Below, piece after piece: positions 53,001 to 63,965 of a stretch of DNA of 64,000 bases. The notes under the pieces were generated by a model. That model worked only from the letters and a program-made list of their open reading frames with translations. It had not been told where the DNA came from and ran no database searches. Each line of letters starts with the position of its first letter. Positions within the stretch are counted from its first letter, which is position 1. The stretch lies in contig NC_135360.1 in assembly GCF_051622035.1 (NCBI RefSeq), forward strand, positions 34,303,206-34,367,205, read 5' to 3'. Position numbers and translations under genes: made by a program. The stretch is from Arctopsyche grandis. Lineage: Eukaryota; Arthropoda; Insecta; Trichoptera; Hydropsychidae.

Positions 53001-54562
53001 AATTTTAATCATAATAAAAATTAACCCGAAAAACGAACAAAAAACCAAAACGTTTAGTTCTGAACAGGACCACGCGACAAGAGAGACTGAACGTTTTCAA
53101 GTTCATTCATGAAAATATAGTGTTTTTACCCCCAAAATCCCACATCTAGGACATTGTTCTTTCGATGATCAACCAATACTCAACATCCTTGAAGAAATAC
53201 ATCTGGTAGTCGCAAACCTATTAGAACATAAAATACCTAGCGCAAGCTCTATGCGGACCGAAGCAATACCTGCTATCCTGTTATTTCCCCGCATTATATG
53301 TAGTTCGGGTGTGTTACAAGTTGTAACTTGCAACTGCAATCCACAAGACAAACTAAATTCATTTTAAAAAGTACGATGTCTTGCTTCGTATTTTTTATAA
53401 GGAATATAATTTATTCGACTCTCATTTATTTCGGCCGCCTGTATGCGTTGCACACATTTAGACATATGGTAGGCGCGGGCCTGTATGTATGTATGTAGTA
53501 CATATCATTAAATCAAGAAAATTATAACTGCAACTAATTGGCCGTGTTTGTGAAAATGTTAAGAGTTTTGGCAGAAGAGTGGGAGAAGCGGGAAGAATTG
53601 GAGAGACTGCAAGAGGAGCAGCAGAATATGCTCACTACGGAGACTCTCAAGCGAAAGCAATTTGAAAATTTACAAAAAGCCAAAGAATCAGAACTCAAAG
53701 GTAAAAACAGAACAATTACATATATGTAATACAAACAAGTGTCGACACATGTATAATATATGTATACGTACTAGATATGTATATATAATGCAACAAAATA
53801 TTTTCATTAATTTCACAGAAGCGGAAGACCGTATAAGACAGATAGAAAAGAAAAGGCAGATGCTGGACGAGGAATTAAGGCTAGCGCGAAACAAAATAAG
53901 ACACAGCGAGGAATCCCAGCAAATACTCGAGGAAAAACTCATGGTAAAATTTGGATTGAAAAATAATATTTTTTATAGATTTAAACTAGCCGACATTGCT
54001 CCCTCAGGAACGAAACATTGCTTTAAAACAATAGGGAGGGTTTTTAAGGATAGTTGGGGGGTGGACGTAAGGGAGAAATATCACAAAATTCTTTATAAAA
54101 TAATATTTATCTCGAATTATTGAGCTACAGCACAAAACATTATATAATATGACGGGCTGAAAACCAGACTGGTACAAGTGACATTTTTTAAAAAAAGCTG
54201 GTTTAAGTGCTAAAATAATAGCATTATGCAAATAATAGAATTAATAGAATTATGCAAATTCGTCGATCAGTTTAGATGCCTTTACAAACACACAATTTTA
54301 CACTTTTATAGGTACATATATACATACATATGTATGTACACATGTATATAATGTATAGATGGTTAAAAGTATATTAATTTCCCAGGTATTGTGTCCAAAT
54401 AATAAAGAAGGAGATAAAATAAGAAGAGCTGTATCTTTCATGCCATCATCCTGCGACAAAACTGCACCGATACTACAAGCGAGAGCGGCCACGCTTAGAA
54501 GACATTCCAAAAAAGAAAATAATAATATTGTAGTTGCCGAATATCATTCATTCAATTCGTAG
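47071..54562 (+). CDS. SWAP70: SWAP70/DEF6-family guanine nucleotide exchange factor
   Basis: Nine exons: 47071-47169, 51336-51524, 51617-51757, 51865-52104, 52186-52415, 52507-52842, 53564-53700, 53819-53943 and 54386-54562. They total 1674 nt, 557 residues (human SWAP70 585). These proteins bind phosphoinositides through a PH domain and link Rac-type GTPases to actin. The N-terminal EF-hand-like region (IWHAFNALHRDHYGLVHKSK) spans about residues 1-80. The PH domain begins at GFLMKKGYLLPTLREYWFVL (about 224-320). A long charged coiled coil runs about 325-500, including RQDEE-like and LQARVLAEEW segments shared with the family. A Ser/Arg tail follows. Intron 1 is 4.2 kb and carries a LINE remnant and a MITE. 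All joins keep frame. Confidence 0.9.
47200..47252. repeat. CAACACC heptamer minisatellite
   Basis: Six to seven AACACCC units at the start of SWAP70 intron 1, C-rich on the plus strand. Confidence 0.75.
47821..48528 (+). mobile_element. Jockey/CR1-type LINE 3' remnant, second copy
   Basis: Matches 24586-25741 without the Helitron-like insert: LINE C-terminal codons, shared 3' UTR and AATAAAATAAAATAAA tail. The coding part is broken. Lies in SWAP70 intron 1, sense orientation. Confidence 0.75.
48529..49272. other. SWAP70 intron 1
   Basis: AT-rich intronic DNA; nothing recognised. Confidence 0.35.
49282..49471. mobile_element. Mutator-type MITE, copy 4 (190 bp)
   Basis: GGTTCGGTGATTACTGCTCA ... 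AATCCAATTACC, with an exact 9-bp duplication GTATTTAAA at 49273-49281 and 49472-49480. In SWAP70 intron 1. Confidence 0.85.
49481..51335. other. SWAP70 intron 1, distal part
   Basis: AT-rich with dense CATATGTA microsatellites. No coding sequence found. Confidence 0.35.
52868..53483. mobile_element. hAT-like MITE in SWAP70 intron 6
   Basis: Ends CAGGACCGCGCCTAGG and, inverted, CAGGCCCGCGCCTACC, about 14 bp of terminal inverted repeat with the CAGG start usual for hAT. GTGTGCAA recurs inverted further in. A clear 8-bp duplication is not visible. Confidence 0.5.
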
Positions 54563-55346
54563 TGTTCGATGAAAATTTAAATTTATTGCCTATTATGTGT
54601 ATGCAGTGATGTCACCCTAATGGTTTCCATGGGTTTCTGGAAACCCGTTGTTAAAAATCAAAAGTTTAATCTAAAAATTCATATTATTTTTGTCAAAAAT
54701 TATACAAATCTTGAAAATTTAATGAACTTTCATATAATAGTGCCTTGAACGTAAAAAAAAATGTAATTTGGAAACCCGTTGTTCCAAAATTGGAGTGATA
54801 CCACTGTCAGTGTATGTATGTACATATATACAAATGATCACATATGCATATTTTATGTATGTATTACTTATCATACGAAAAAGATTTATGATCGATTTGC
54901 GAAATGATTTTTTTTTTATAATGAATGAGCTTGAATGTGAGATAAAGTCTGAATTATTTTTAATTCATTTTATAACATTAATATCATCATCACTCACCAA
55001 AATCATATTTTTTATATTGAAAATTTATCTTCATATCTATTATTGCCAAAAGGTATTAATATTTTAAATCATTCCAAAACTTTCGACATTATAAATATTA
55101 ATAATGAAATTATTTCTTCTTTTTTAATTTTCGCATTTTACGTTTCTATAATAAAAATTAAATAAATTGTAATAAATAACATGTAATAAAGTGAAATAAA
55201 AAAAAAAATAAGAAAACCATATTTATGTATGTATGTATTAGTAAATTTTTACAAAAATATTCTTAACCCGTTTTATTTTAATTATAGATAAAAAATTTAA
55301 ATACCAATACAAAATAAGAAATACATGTTTTAAAAAAATGGAAATT
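54563..55346. other. Convergent gap between SWAP70 and DRC10
   Basis: AT-rich. TGGAAACCCGTTGTT occurs twice (54639-54653 and 54769-54783). A minus-strand AATAAA at 55272-55277 could serve DRC10. No gene seen. Confidence 0.35.
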
Positions 55347-57364
55347 TTAAACTTGAATTATACTGACCGAGCTGTCTTTGACTTTCTTCTTTTTAGATGC
55401 CAACTTTTTCAGCTGTAATAGAAATAGAAAACAATAGATTTTGGAAAATATTAGCTAATTATCTATATCTGAAAATTATATTTAATTTAAAATTTTAACA
55501 AAAAAATATAGTATATAAGTATACTCGTTTCTTTTCGGCCCGAGCAGCCATAATTTTCCTCCAAGCTCGTTGAATCACCCTGGCAGCGTGCTCCATCAAG
55601 AATGTCGTCATTTTGTGTAACACTTCCTTTTGATATTCCTCTTCCTTTTGAGCCATCAATGGTATGTAGGTTTCTTCTTGCATATCAAACTTTACCTGCA
55701 TTTAAAAACATTTTAATGATTTGTATTAATATAAAATTGTATAACATATTATAATATTTTGATTTACTTGGATAACAATTACCTGTAATTCGGCAAGTTG
55801 TTGTTTTTCTCGTTCATAGCACTCGCTCAAATGATCCAGAGTGGCTTGTTTCGATCCGACATCTCTATCATACTGATCCAACCAATCCTGTAAATCATTT
55901 TCTACATTGCGTCTGATTTTTTTCAATTCATTTTCCATATCCAAGTTTTCTCGAAGCAAACATTCATAGTGTTCGGCAGATTCAGCATCTTTCTCTTTTA
56001 GGATACTCAATTTGTCTTCATGACACTCCTCCGTTAACTTCATTTCATATTCAGTTTCTAATCTATTATATTAAGACGAAGAGAATGAATAATACTGATA
56101 AATAGTCATAGTAAAATGTGAATATAAATTTTCTTACATTATCCTACTTATTTCAGCTTTGCAATTATTTTTCAACAAATCTAACTGCTCTTGTTGTCTT
56201 TTAATAACACCTTCTTTCTCATTAAACTCTTTTTCAAAGTTTTCTTTGATATTATTTAGTTTTTTTGTTGCATCTGAAACATTATAAATGAGAAGAGGAC
56301 TTTCAATTTAATTAACAAAACCAAATAATGTATAAAATATTTTACCGGCGATTTTCAATTTCACTGCTTTGTTCGTTTTATACAAATTCCTCATCAACAC
56401 GTCTCTTTTCAACTTTTCAGCAGCAGTAAGCATTAACTTTTCTCGCATTTTTGTTTTTAATTTAACCAAGGCATTCAAGTATGGGATAACATTGGAAGAG
56501 TTAGAATTTTCCTAAAAAATGAAAAAAAATGTTGAATTACAGTATCACTAACACTAACAATTACAATACAATTTAAGTACCTTTCTGTGGTTTTCTCGTA
56601 GCTGAAAAAGAAAATTAATATGGCATTAAAGTTATTAATACATGTACATATGTATATCAATATAAATTTGTACATCACATTATGTATTTACATATTTATA
56701 GAAAATTTCACTAACATTTTCAATTGTTTTCTTAATTATCGGTTTCAGTTTCGAATAGCCGATAATCATCCATATTATATGTGATAGTACAGGGATAACT
56801 TTAGAACCGGGATCAATGAAAATCTAAAAATAAATTGGGATATTAGTTTAAAATAAAGACAATGCGTATACCTACATACATACATTCAATCATTCACAGA
56901 TTTATAATATATAACAAACACACTTGATGAATCTGATCTTTTGTAATAGTTTCATAATCGCCTTGATCCATATCCAACCCCGAGACACTTTGCTCAAAAC
57001 GAAATCGTTCAATTATTTGAAAATCATCCTCAGATACAGTATCCCGAAGGATGTTTATACTATTTTGATTAGCCTGCGTGAGAAATATTACAATTTCAGT
57101 TTTAAATATAGTCTCTCTCAATATCGATGTTATTCTTTCGTTTTGTATTTGAATTTCCAAATCGACGGCAGAATATTCTAAGTTAATCAAACAGAAGAGT
57201 TATGTATAGTACATATGCTATTAATACATATCGATGAGACAAATATTGTACAAATTTCACTCACCTTTGATGTCTCTTTCGTTATTGTTGAAATTGAATG
57301 AAATTCTTGAAATATTTGATCCGGTATCTGTGCTTAATGTTGAGACATCGCTCATGGAATCCAT
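55347..57364 (-). CDS. IQCD: Dynein regulatory complex subunit 10 (IQ domain protein)
   Basis: Nine exons on the minus strand: 57265-57364, 56924-57177, 56716-56823, 56581-56601, 56346-56511, 56138-56273, 55783-56062, 55525-55695 and 55347-55412. They give 433 residues (human IQCD/DRC10 449). DRC10 belongs to the nexin-dynein regulatory complex that controls motility of cilia and sperm flagella. The protein is largely coiled coil. RENLDMENELKKIRRNVEND followed by WLDQYDRDVGSKQ matches the family's conserved segment. An IQ motif AARVIQRAWRKIMAARAEKK lies near the end, then a Lys-rich tail. The 21-bp fourth exon (LRENHRK) is a microexon. It diverges from DRC2 with starts 383 bp apart. Confidence 0.87.
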
Positions 57365-57747
57365 TTTATTTGTTAGCTGTTATTAATTTTGGTAAATATC
57401 GGAGTACATAAAATGAATTACATATTGTTGTAATCAACATGAATATCTTTTATTTGTAACCAAGCAACCGATAACTGCAGTTTGGAGGACATTGTTTCTT
57501 GTTTAATCGATATTGTTTGAATTTTTATCCATGCATATGGAACTATGTAAGTGTATCGAAAGAGCTAAATTATTTACTCAGTAATCGACAAACAATCCTC
57601 AATTCTATCGAAATAAATGTAAGTTGTTAAATTAATATTCGATTTATTTTTAATCACAAAATATATGTTCAAACCAAAAGGTTTGGTTAGGTAGTGTATA
57701 TATGTATGTATGTATGTAATACTAAACTAATTACTGATTTGTAAAAG
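57365..57747. promoter_or_regulatory. Bidirectional promoter of DRC10 and DRC2
   Basis: 383 bp between two divergent start codons. It carries an X-box-like site at 57456-57468 and no other recognised feature, and must hold both promoters and 5' UTRs. Confidence 0.7.
57456..57468. promoter_or_regulatory. RFX X-box-like site
   Basis: GTAACC-A-AGCAAC fits the GTNRCC(N0-3)RGYAAC consensus for RFX factors, the main regulators of ciliary genes. It lies 92 bp before the DRC10 start and 280 bp before the DRC2 start. Binding is inferred. Confidence 0.6.
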
Positions 57748-60146
57748 ATGGCACCTAAAAAGAAAGGCAAAGGAAACAAACTAGCCAAAATGTCCGATGA
57801 AGAAAGAATGCGATACCTGCAGCATCTGGCCGATATCGAAGAAGAAGCTCGACGTCGAAAAGAAGAGCTCATTGCTCGTTATATGAAAGTATTGATTTTA
57901 TGAAAATAATACATTAATAAAATAAAATCATAATAAAATTAGCACCATGATTGCTTTCATTTAGAACAAATTGAATAAAGAAGAAGTTTTTGCAAGAATA
58001 AACTTGGCAAAAATAAATCTAAACTGGCGATTAATACTCAGACGGCTGAAAATTAAAGACATGGAAAAGGAGGTGCAAATAATGATAACTACTTTCACTT
58101 GGATGATGGATTCAAAGAACGCCGTAATATCGAGACTAATGACATCTTTAGAGGAAGCTGAAGATCAATACTCGAGAATGCTGCAAGCGCATATGGAAAT
58201 GATTAGCCATTTTTTAGGTACAAAAATCTTTTTTGTAGAATTTCAAAATTATATGTATATACACATACATATGTTAAAGTGCATTAAATTATAATATATA
58301 GGTATAAGCGGAGAACGTTTGAAATTTTTCCATGACAATTTTGAACAACAGAAAGACGCATTAATCGAGCAATCGGATAATGAACTTCATTTGATAGAGC
58401 AGAGTCAGAAAGAAGCTGAATATTCCTTGCAACTTGTCATTCATCAACAGGAAGAAAAAATGAAAGACCATATGGGAAAATCGAGCTTGGTCAAAGCTCA
58501 CTTGGCGAATTCGACTAAAATTATGGTAAAGGTGTATTAAGAGAATAAATAAATAAAATTATTTGATATTTTTTAAAATCAAATTAAAAAAACCAGTTAG
58601 AGGAAGATATGAATAATATGGTGCTGCCAAAACAATTGCAACTAGAATCAATTTGGAACGACATGAAATCTGTTTTCACAGACTTTGTGAACTATCACGA
58701 TCCCAAGATTCAACAATACCAGTTGCTCAGGCAAAAGGATGCACTCTTTAGAAAGGAGATCAATCAGCATATGGAACAATTTTTAGTTGTCACTGTAAGT
58801 GTTGATTTTTCAGTATCGTCTGTTGCGTTTCATGCCGTGTAAACAAACATGTTAATTGTTGCAGGATATGATAACTCATTATCAATATCAATTGGAAAAT
58901 TTGACTGAAAATTTTCAGTTTACAACGAGAAATACAAGGGAAAGACGAGATAATATCAATATGTTGTACACAAAAATTAAATTGAATATCACAGAGCAGC
59001 AAGAAAGTGATAAAAATCAACTAGAGATATTGAGTGTTGAAAGTTACAATTCCATTAAGGTACGTTAATTCTCGTATGTTTGCATGTATCATTCATAAAT
59101 TAATGTTTGAAGTAAAGTTTTACAATAGATGAAATAAATATAAATCAAACAACATAAAAAAAATTCATTTAATACAAACAAAGTATAATATAAATCCATT
59201 AGAATGAATTCAGTTTGAATATTTTAATGCACAACTTAATACACATGTATGTAATAATTTTAGAAGTTGGAAGATATGTTTTGCAAAGTACAAAAAATAG
59301 TACAGATGGATTTAAACTGCAGAAAATATGAAATGGAAGGCGAAAAGGTGGTTCCTTGGAATAAATTAGAGCTATCTAAGCATAACGTACAGAATGGTTT
59401 GTCGGAAGATATTATGGTAATGATTTTCATACTAATTTACTAATTTCATACTAGGCTACTTGTCGGATTATAAGCATTTCGTCTTTACGTGCTACGAATA
59501 AAGTAAATGCGTAGATATTATAAAATAGACCCCTCCTGACCAACACATATATTAAACTGAGACAACATTATGAGAGGGTTTGAACGCTTCTAGTGAATTT
59601 AAAATAAACAGTGAAAATAAAAAGTCACTCAACTACACATGTGTTCTTTTGAAGTACTTACCATATACATATTTAATTGTATTTTAAAATGGAAATAAGT
59701 TATTATTTTAGGGAGATATTGAAGCTTTGGACATGCTAGAAAATTTCTGGTTCAAAATAAACAGAGTAACCGTTCATGCGGCAACATTGAAAGCCGAATG
59801 CGACAGCTTAAAACAAGAAAATAAACACTTGAAAAACTGTCTGAAGAACTTTTTGATGGAAGCTGCATTGGGAGACGTAAAAGGATCGAGCACCGAAGTC
59901 GCTGGCAGACCAGCGAGTATGAGAATGTATAGGATTACGCAGCACGCATCAGGAACATGTGAACCGATAGTGTCAGTACATATTATTATACAAAATCTCA
60001 ATAACTACATACATTCAATAATATCATCTACAAAAGATGTACTTTTGCCTAAATTAATTTTAAATTATTACGGTGTTATGGAGATGGATGTTTATCTACA
60101 TATGTACGTTTTAATTACAATCAGCAACAAAAAATCATATTTTTGA
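57748..60146 (+). CDS. CCDC65: Dynein regulatory complex subunit 2
   Basis: Seven exons: 57748-57888, 57965-58217, 58302-58525, 58597-58794, 58865-59059, 59264-59416 and 59712-60146. They give up to 532 residues (human CCDC65/DRC2 484). DRC2 pairs with DRC1 as the core coiled coil of the nexin-dynein regulatory complex on axonemal doublets. The Lys-rich start MAPKKKGKGNKLAKMSDEE matches the family. INLNWRLILRRLKIKDMEKE is the conserved first helix, followed by long coiled coils, CRKYEMEGEKVVPW and LENFWFKINRV. The last exon runs past the conserved end (GTCEPIVSVHIII) into a low-complexity tail, so an unseen splice or a lineage-specific extension is possible. Confidence 0.87.
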
Positions 60147-60595
60147 TTTACCAAAGCGGAGTTTGTCGAACTCCATTTGAATATGACAATGATTTTTGTT
60201 GGCTCGCTGTTTGTTTAAAGAATAAATATAAATTTTCACGAATGGGAGTGCTTGATAATTTTCAAAACATGGTTTTGATTTTTTTTTATTATATGTATGT
60301 ACATATAAAGACATATATGTACATTTAATTTGTATATACATATATAAAATTTACCAAACTTTGGTTTTTTACAAGAGAGAGCGCTACGTTTTTGAAACAT
60401 TTATGCGCTCCCGTTCATTTTGATTCCTGAATGAGTATTAACGAAAAAGCAATTATTTGCAGAAGGCGTCCCGTCACATGTGTAGAAGGTAGCATCTGTA
60501 ACGCTATACAACATGAAAAGAGGCTTAACAAATGGAAAAATGAAAATCGTCAAGCCCAAAAAATTGTCGTGCGACGTTATTGTTGGTAAAATAAA
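60147..60595. other. Intergenic after DRC2
   Basis: AT-rich. The short frame at 60513-60601 runs into the LTR-like insert and is not a gene. Nothing else recognised. Confidence 0.3.
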
Positions 60596-60601
60596 TAAGT
60601 C

Positions 60602-60762
60602 TGTGGCGGCTCGCTTATACGACATGGTCGAGTTTGGTTGCCTTCCTGCGAGTGGGGATCAACTCGGCTGGGTCCGGAGAGCCGCTACTCACTCTGCCTT
60701 CAGCTGTCATAAATAAAACACGTGCATTCAACATGCCAGTCGTCTCATTCGTTCATCCCCCA
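60602..60762. mobile_element. Short LTR-like element (fossil), copy 2
   Basis: 161 bp from TGTGGCGGCTCGC to CATCCCCCA, flanked by the 6-bp duplication TAAGTC (60596-60601 and 60763-60768). TG...CA ends and an internal AATAAA suggest a small LTR. Shares both end blocks with 5258-5574. Family unknown. Confidence 0.5.
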
Positions 60763-60768
60763 TAAGTC

Positions 60769-61100
60769 TACATACATACATACATATGTATATGTAACAT
60801 ATGTAGATGTCATCTACTTACTTCTCATACAACATTAATTAATCAAATAAGTTAAAATAATAATGTCGATTAAGTTTAATGTATTTTTGTACTATTTGTT
60901 TACATAATAAAATATTCAATCAATTAAAGCAAGATATTTTTTCTAAACTTAATGTTTGAATACATGTGCTTATTACTCTGTCAAGGCCGTTGCAATGGAA
61001 TTATGTTTTTCTACTAGTGGGTCGTAGTTATGACGTGGAATTCGGCGTAAGAAAGTAAAATTGTGTCAAAAAAAGAAGCGCAAAATTTAAACTTGTCTTT
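60769..61100. other. Intergenic, no gene recognised
   Basis: AT-rich DNA with CATATGTA microsatellite. Confidence 0.3.
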
Positions 61101-61109
61101 CAGACTTAG

Positions 61110-61292
61110 GGTTCGATTATTGGTCACAAAGCGCTCCCCTAAAAGTCACTAAAATCTCTATAACGGAACATCTTGCAGCCGAAAAATCCATCATACTAAC
61201 GAAAATTCGAGTGACAAATATTCCGCATTCACGGTTTTCATAGCAAAAATTGTCTTTGTGACCATCGCAATGTGACTAATAATCCAATTACC
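61110..61292. mobile_element. Mutator-type MITE, copy 5 (183 bp)
   Basis: GGTTCGATTATTGGTCACAA ... AATCCAATTACC, with 9-bp near-duplicates CAGACTTAG (61101-61109) and CAGATTTAG (61293-61301). Lies 195 bp before the MED4 start codon. Confidence 0.8.
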
Positions 61293-61487
61293 CAGATTTA
61301 GTTAGTTTCGGTTTACAAATTTAGAAACATTTTTCTAATATGGTATACTTTATCATACATGCATTTATGCAATGGTATCGTATCGTTGGCTACACCGAGG
61401 GCACGCGTTAATGTCATTCGACTCTTGGTTGTTGTCAAATTTAAAAAAAAGTCCTATCGTAAATAATTAATCCAACCGTAAATAATT

Positions 61488-62584
61488 ATGGCAGCTCACG
61501 TAGGCACAAGAGACAGATTACTATCGCTCGTCGATGACATCGAACTCATTGCCAAGTAAATACTTTCACAATCAGATGTATCTTTAGTTTGTAGAATCTA
61601 ACCTCAAACTGCACACAAATACTGAATAACTAACTTTTTATATTCATATTTTAGGGAAATAATCGAAAATAGTATCACTCCAAAACCACAAAAGATGTCG
61701 GCATCGGAACACGCACAGATCACTGAATTGCTTCTAGCCAAAGATGCCGAGTTGAAAAAGACGCTCGAATTAGCCGAAGAGCAAGCAAAGATCCACGAGA
61801 AAATGAATAGATTAAAAATGGAAGTTGATAATCAGGTAATCGCTCATATGTAGATTTAAAAAACTTTTCGTCGTCCGATGAATGCTAACGAGGAAATATT
61901 CCAGGATAACGATATATGCCAACTCCAAAAGCAACTGAAAGACGCCGAGCAAATACTAGCGACGTCTCTGTATCAAGCGAGACAAAAACTAGCATCGATA
62001 TTTAAATCTAGAGAAAGACCGGTGCCATCCGAAGAATTGATCAAATTTGCTCACAGGTTCTACACAACTTAATTTTATCAAAACTTTTCTAATGTGAAAA
62101 AACATATTCTAAAAAAAAAAAAACGATGCGCATTTTAGGATAAGTGCTTCAAATGCGATATGTGCTCCACTCTCATGGCAGCCAGGTGATCCACGTAGAC
62201 CTTATCCTACCGATATAGAGATGCGATTGGGACTTTTAGGTCGTCTATGTGAATTGCCGCTCAACGGACACGCCCCATCACTGAGCGATATTCATCGAAT
62301 TACAACTGGAGGCTAGTGTTTATCCTCGAGCAAATAAATTTACATACATACATATGTATTAATATATTCAATGCTCAAATTTGATTGTTTTCACAGAAGT
62401 TCCCGCTTCGGCTGCAAATCAATTCGCGTGGCATCCATCCGGTGAGCTCCATTTGGCTGTCGGAGGAGCTTCCGTTCCGCTGGAAGGTTCTGCAGGTGCC
62501 CGAGGTCCCAAAGACGCTCCACAAGAAGACGTAGAAGTCATGTCGACCGATTCTAGTTCAAGTTCTAGTAGTGATTCTCAATAA
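61488..62584 (+). CDS. MED4: Mediator complex subunit 4
   Basis: Five exons: 61488-61555, 61655-61835, 61905-62056, 62139-62311 and 62397-62584, total 253 residues (human 270). MED4 is part of the Mediator middle module, which couples activators to RNA polymerase [42 protein letters not shown] and the block [20 protein letters not shown] followed by [10 protein letters not shown] are the family signatures. The acidic Ser-rich end [19 protein letters not shown] matches the human C-terminus. Intron 4 appears to start with GC (GGAG/GCTAGT at 62312); no GT donor joins the two exons in frame, and reading through stops at once (TAG). Confidence 0.93.
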
Positions 62585-62727
62585 ATTATTATAAATATTT
62601 TTGACTGTCTTTCTGTGATTCTTTTATAATTATTATACACATATGTATGTACATATATTGTATTTTTAAGTCTTATTATTTTTTGTCAGTTCTATGACTG
62701 ATGATGCATTGTGGAACACGAATCTTT

Positions 62728-62733
62728 AATAAA
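62728..62733 (+). promoter_or_regulatory. Polyadenylation signal of MED4
   Basis: AATAAA 144 bp after the stop codon. Confidence 0.55.
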
Positions 62734-63586
62734 AAAGTTATTGGTTTGATCAAACGTAAAATAAATCTTATTCATTGACACTAACACGCCTTCTCTTTCC
62801 AACTAGAATAATACGTACAAAATAAAAAATGATGTACAATGTGCTCATGTTTTTCGATAGGATGATGTACATATAATGGTATCATTATTTTGTATAACTC
62901 ACAAGTAACTGACATGTATCACTTTGTACTTCATTGCAATTTTATATTAGTAAACCAGAGTTTGCAAGTTTATATTGACTTTTCTGTGGCCCGGAAACGA
63001 TCGCAGACCCTTGTTTTAAATTATAATAGAAAAACTTATGACATTGTATTTAAAATTGCACAGTGAAAGCTTTAAATACATAGTACAAGGGTCAAAAACC
63101 TTAAAGATCTAAATATGTAAATACATTTTACAGTAGCAGTAATGCTGTTGGGTGAGAAAATCTGGCCTTTTATAAATGGATGCAACAAGTTTATGTGTGA
63201 TTTGTGTAGAAAGTAATACATATGTATGTACATACATATATGTAATATGTAATTACTTACACAATGCCTAATAGTTGTTGAAAGAGGGTGATACATATTT
63301 TTCTTGTAAACATCATGCTCAGTTTTATGTAAGAGTTCAGAGTGGCAGTTGCCTAACTATTGAATTTCCTTTAATATAAATTTGTATTACATATACTTAT
63401 GTATTTAATTATTTAAAAATGTTCATATTTCGAAACAGTGTCGATCGATAATTTTGGTTGTATTCAACTGGATCTATTCGATGTTATTTTATGCTTTTTT
63501 AATAAAAAATAAATTCATGAAATAAATAGATTACATGTATGAATGGACATATGTACATATGTATTATGTGTTTGCAAACACAAACA
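62734..63586. other. Intergenic MED4-DNALI1
   Basis: AT-rich DNA, CATATGTA microsatellites; nothing else recognised apart from the DNALI1 proximal promoter at its right end. Confidence 0.35.
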
Positions 63587-63601
63587 GTTGCCCTTAGCGA
63601 C
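63587..63601. promoter_or_regulatory. RFX X-box-like site upstream of DNALI1
   Basis: GTTGCC-CTT-AGCGAC: the left half matches GTNRCC, and the right half matches RGYAAC except G for the first A. It ends 56 bp before the start codon, the usual position for X-boxes of ciliary genes. Confidence 0.5.
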
Positions 63602-63657
63602 TGGGTTGTTTATTTAAAGAGCATGCAAATTGATCGTGTTTCACGAAAAGATTAACC

Positions 63658-63965
63658 ATGGCTGAAAGAATTATCCCATCCGAAGACACGCTAGTCAAAT
63701 ATGAAAATCCAGTATTAGTGACGACGCATCCTGAAAAAAGACCTGTGAGTATCGTATACAAAAACTATTCACAAAACCCGGGATACAAGAGGTTTATCAG
63801 GTTGATTTGAAAACGTAACAGGTGAGGCAGCCGATATCTCCGACTCCTGGCACGTCCTGTGTCACTCAGCTAACAGCCGAGATCAGAAAAGAGACTGAAG
63901 AGATCCTCAATGCAATATTACCGCCGAGAGAGTGGGAAGAGGAAGGGCAAATATGGACGCAACAG
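63658..63965 (+). CDS. DNALI1: Axonemal dynein light intermediate polypeptide 1, 5' part (partial)
   Basis: Two exons, 63658-63744 and 63822-63965, in frame; the gene continues beyond the window. DNALI1 (p28) is a light chain of single-headed inner-arm dyneins in motile cilia and flagella. MAERIIPSEDTLVKYENPVL followed by VTTHPEKRP, and later EEILNAILPPREWEEEGQIW and TQQ, match the human protein closely. The region between is shorter than in human. The next donor GTATCA follows CAACAG at 63965. Confidence 0.9.

Noticed and set aside
60513-60716. 67-codon frame MKRGLTNGKMKIVK...
   Set aside because: It crosses the boundary of the LTR-like insertion at 60602 and has no similarity to known proteins.
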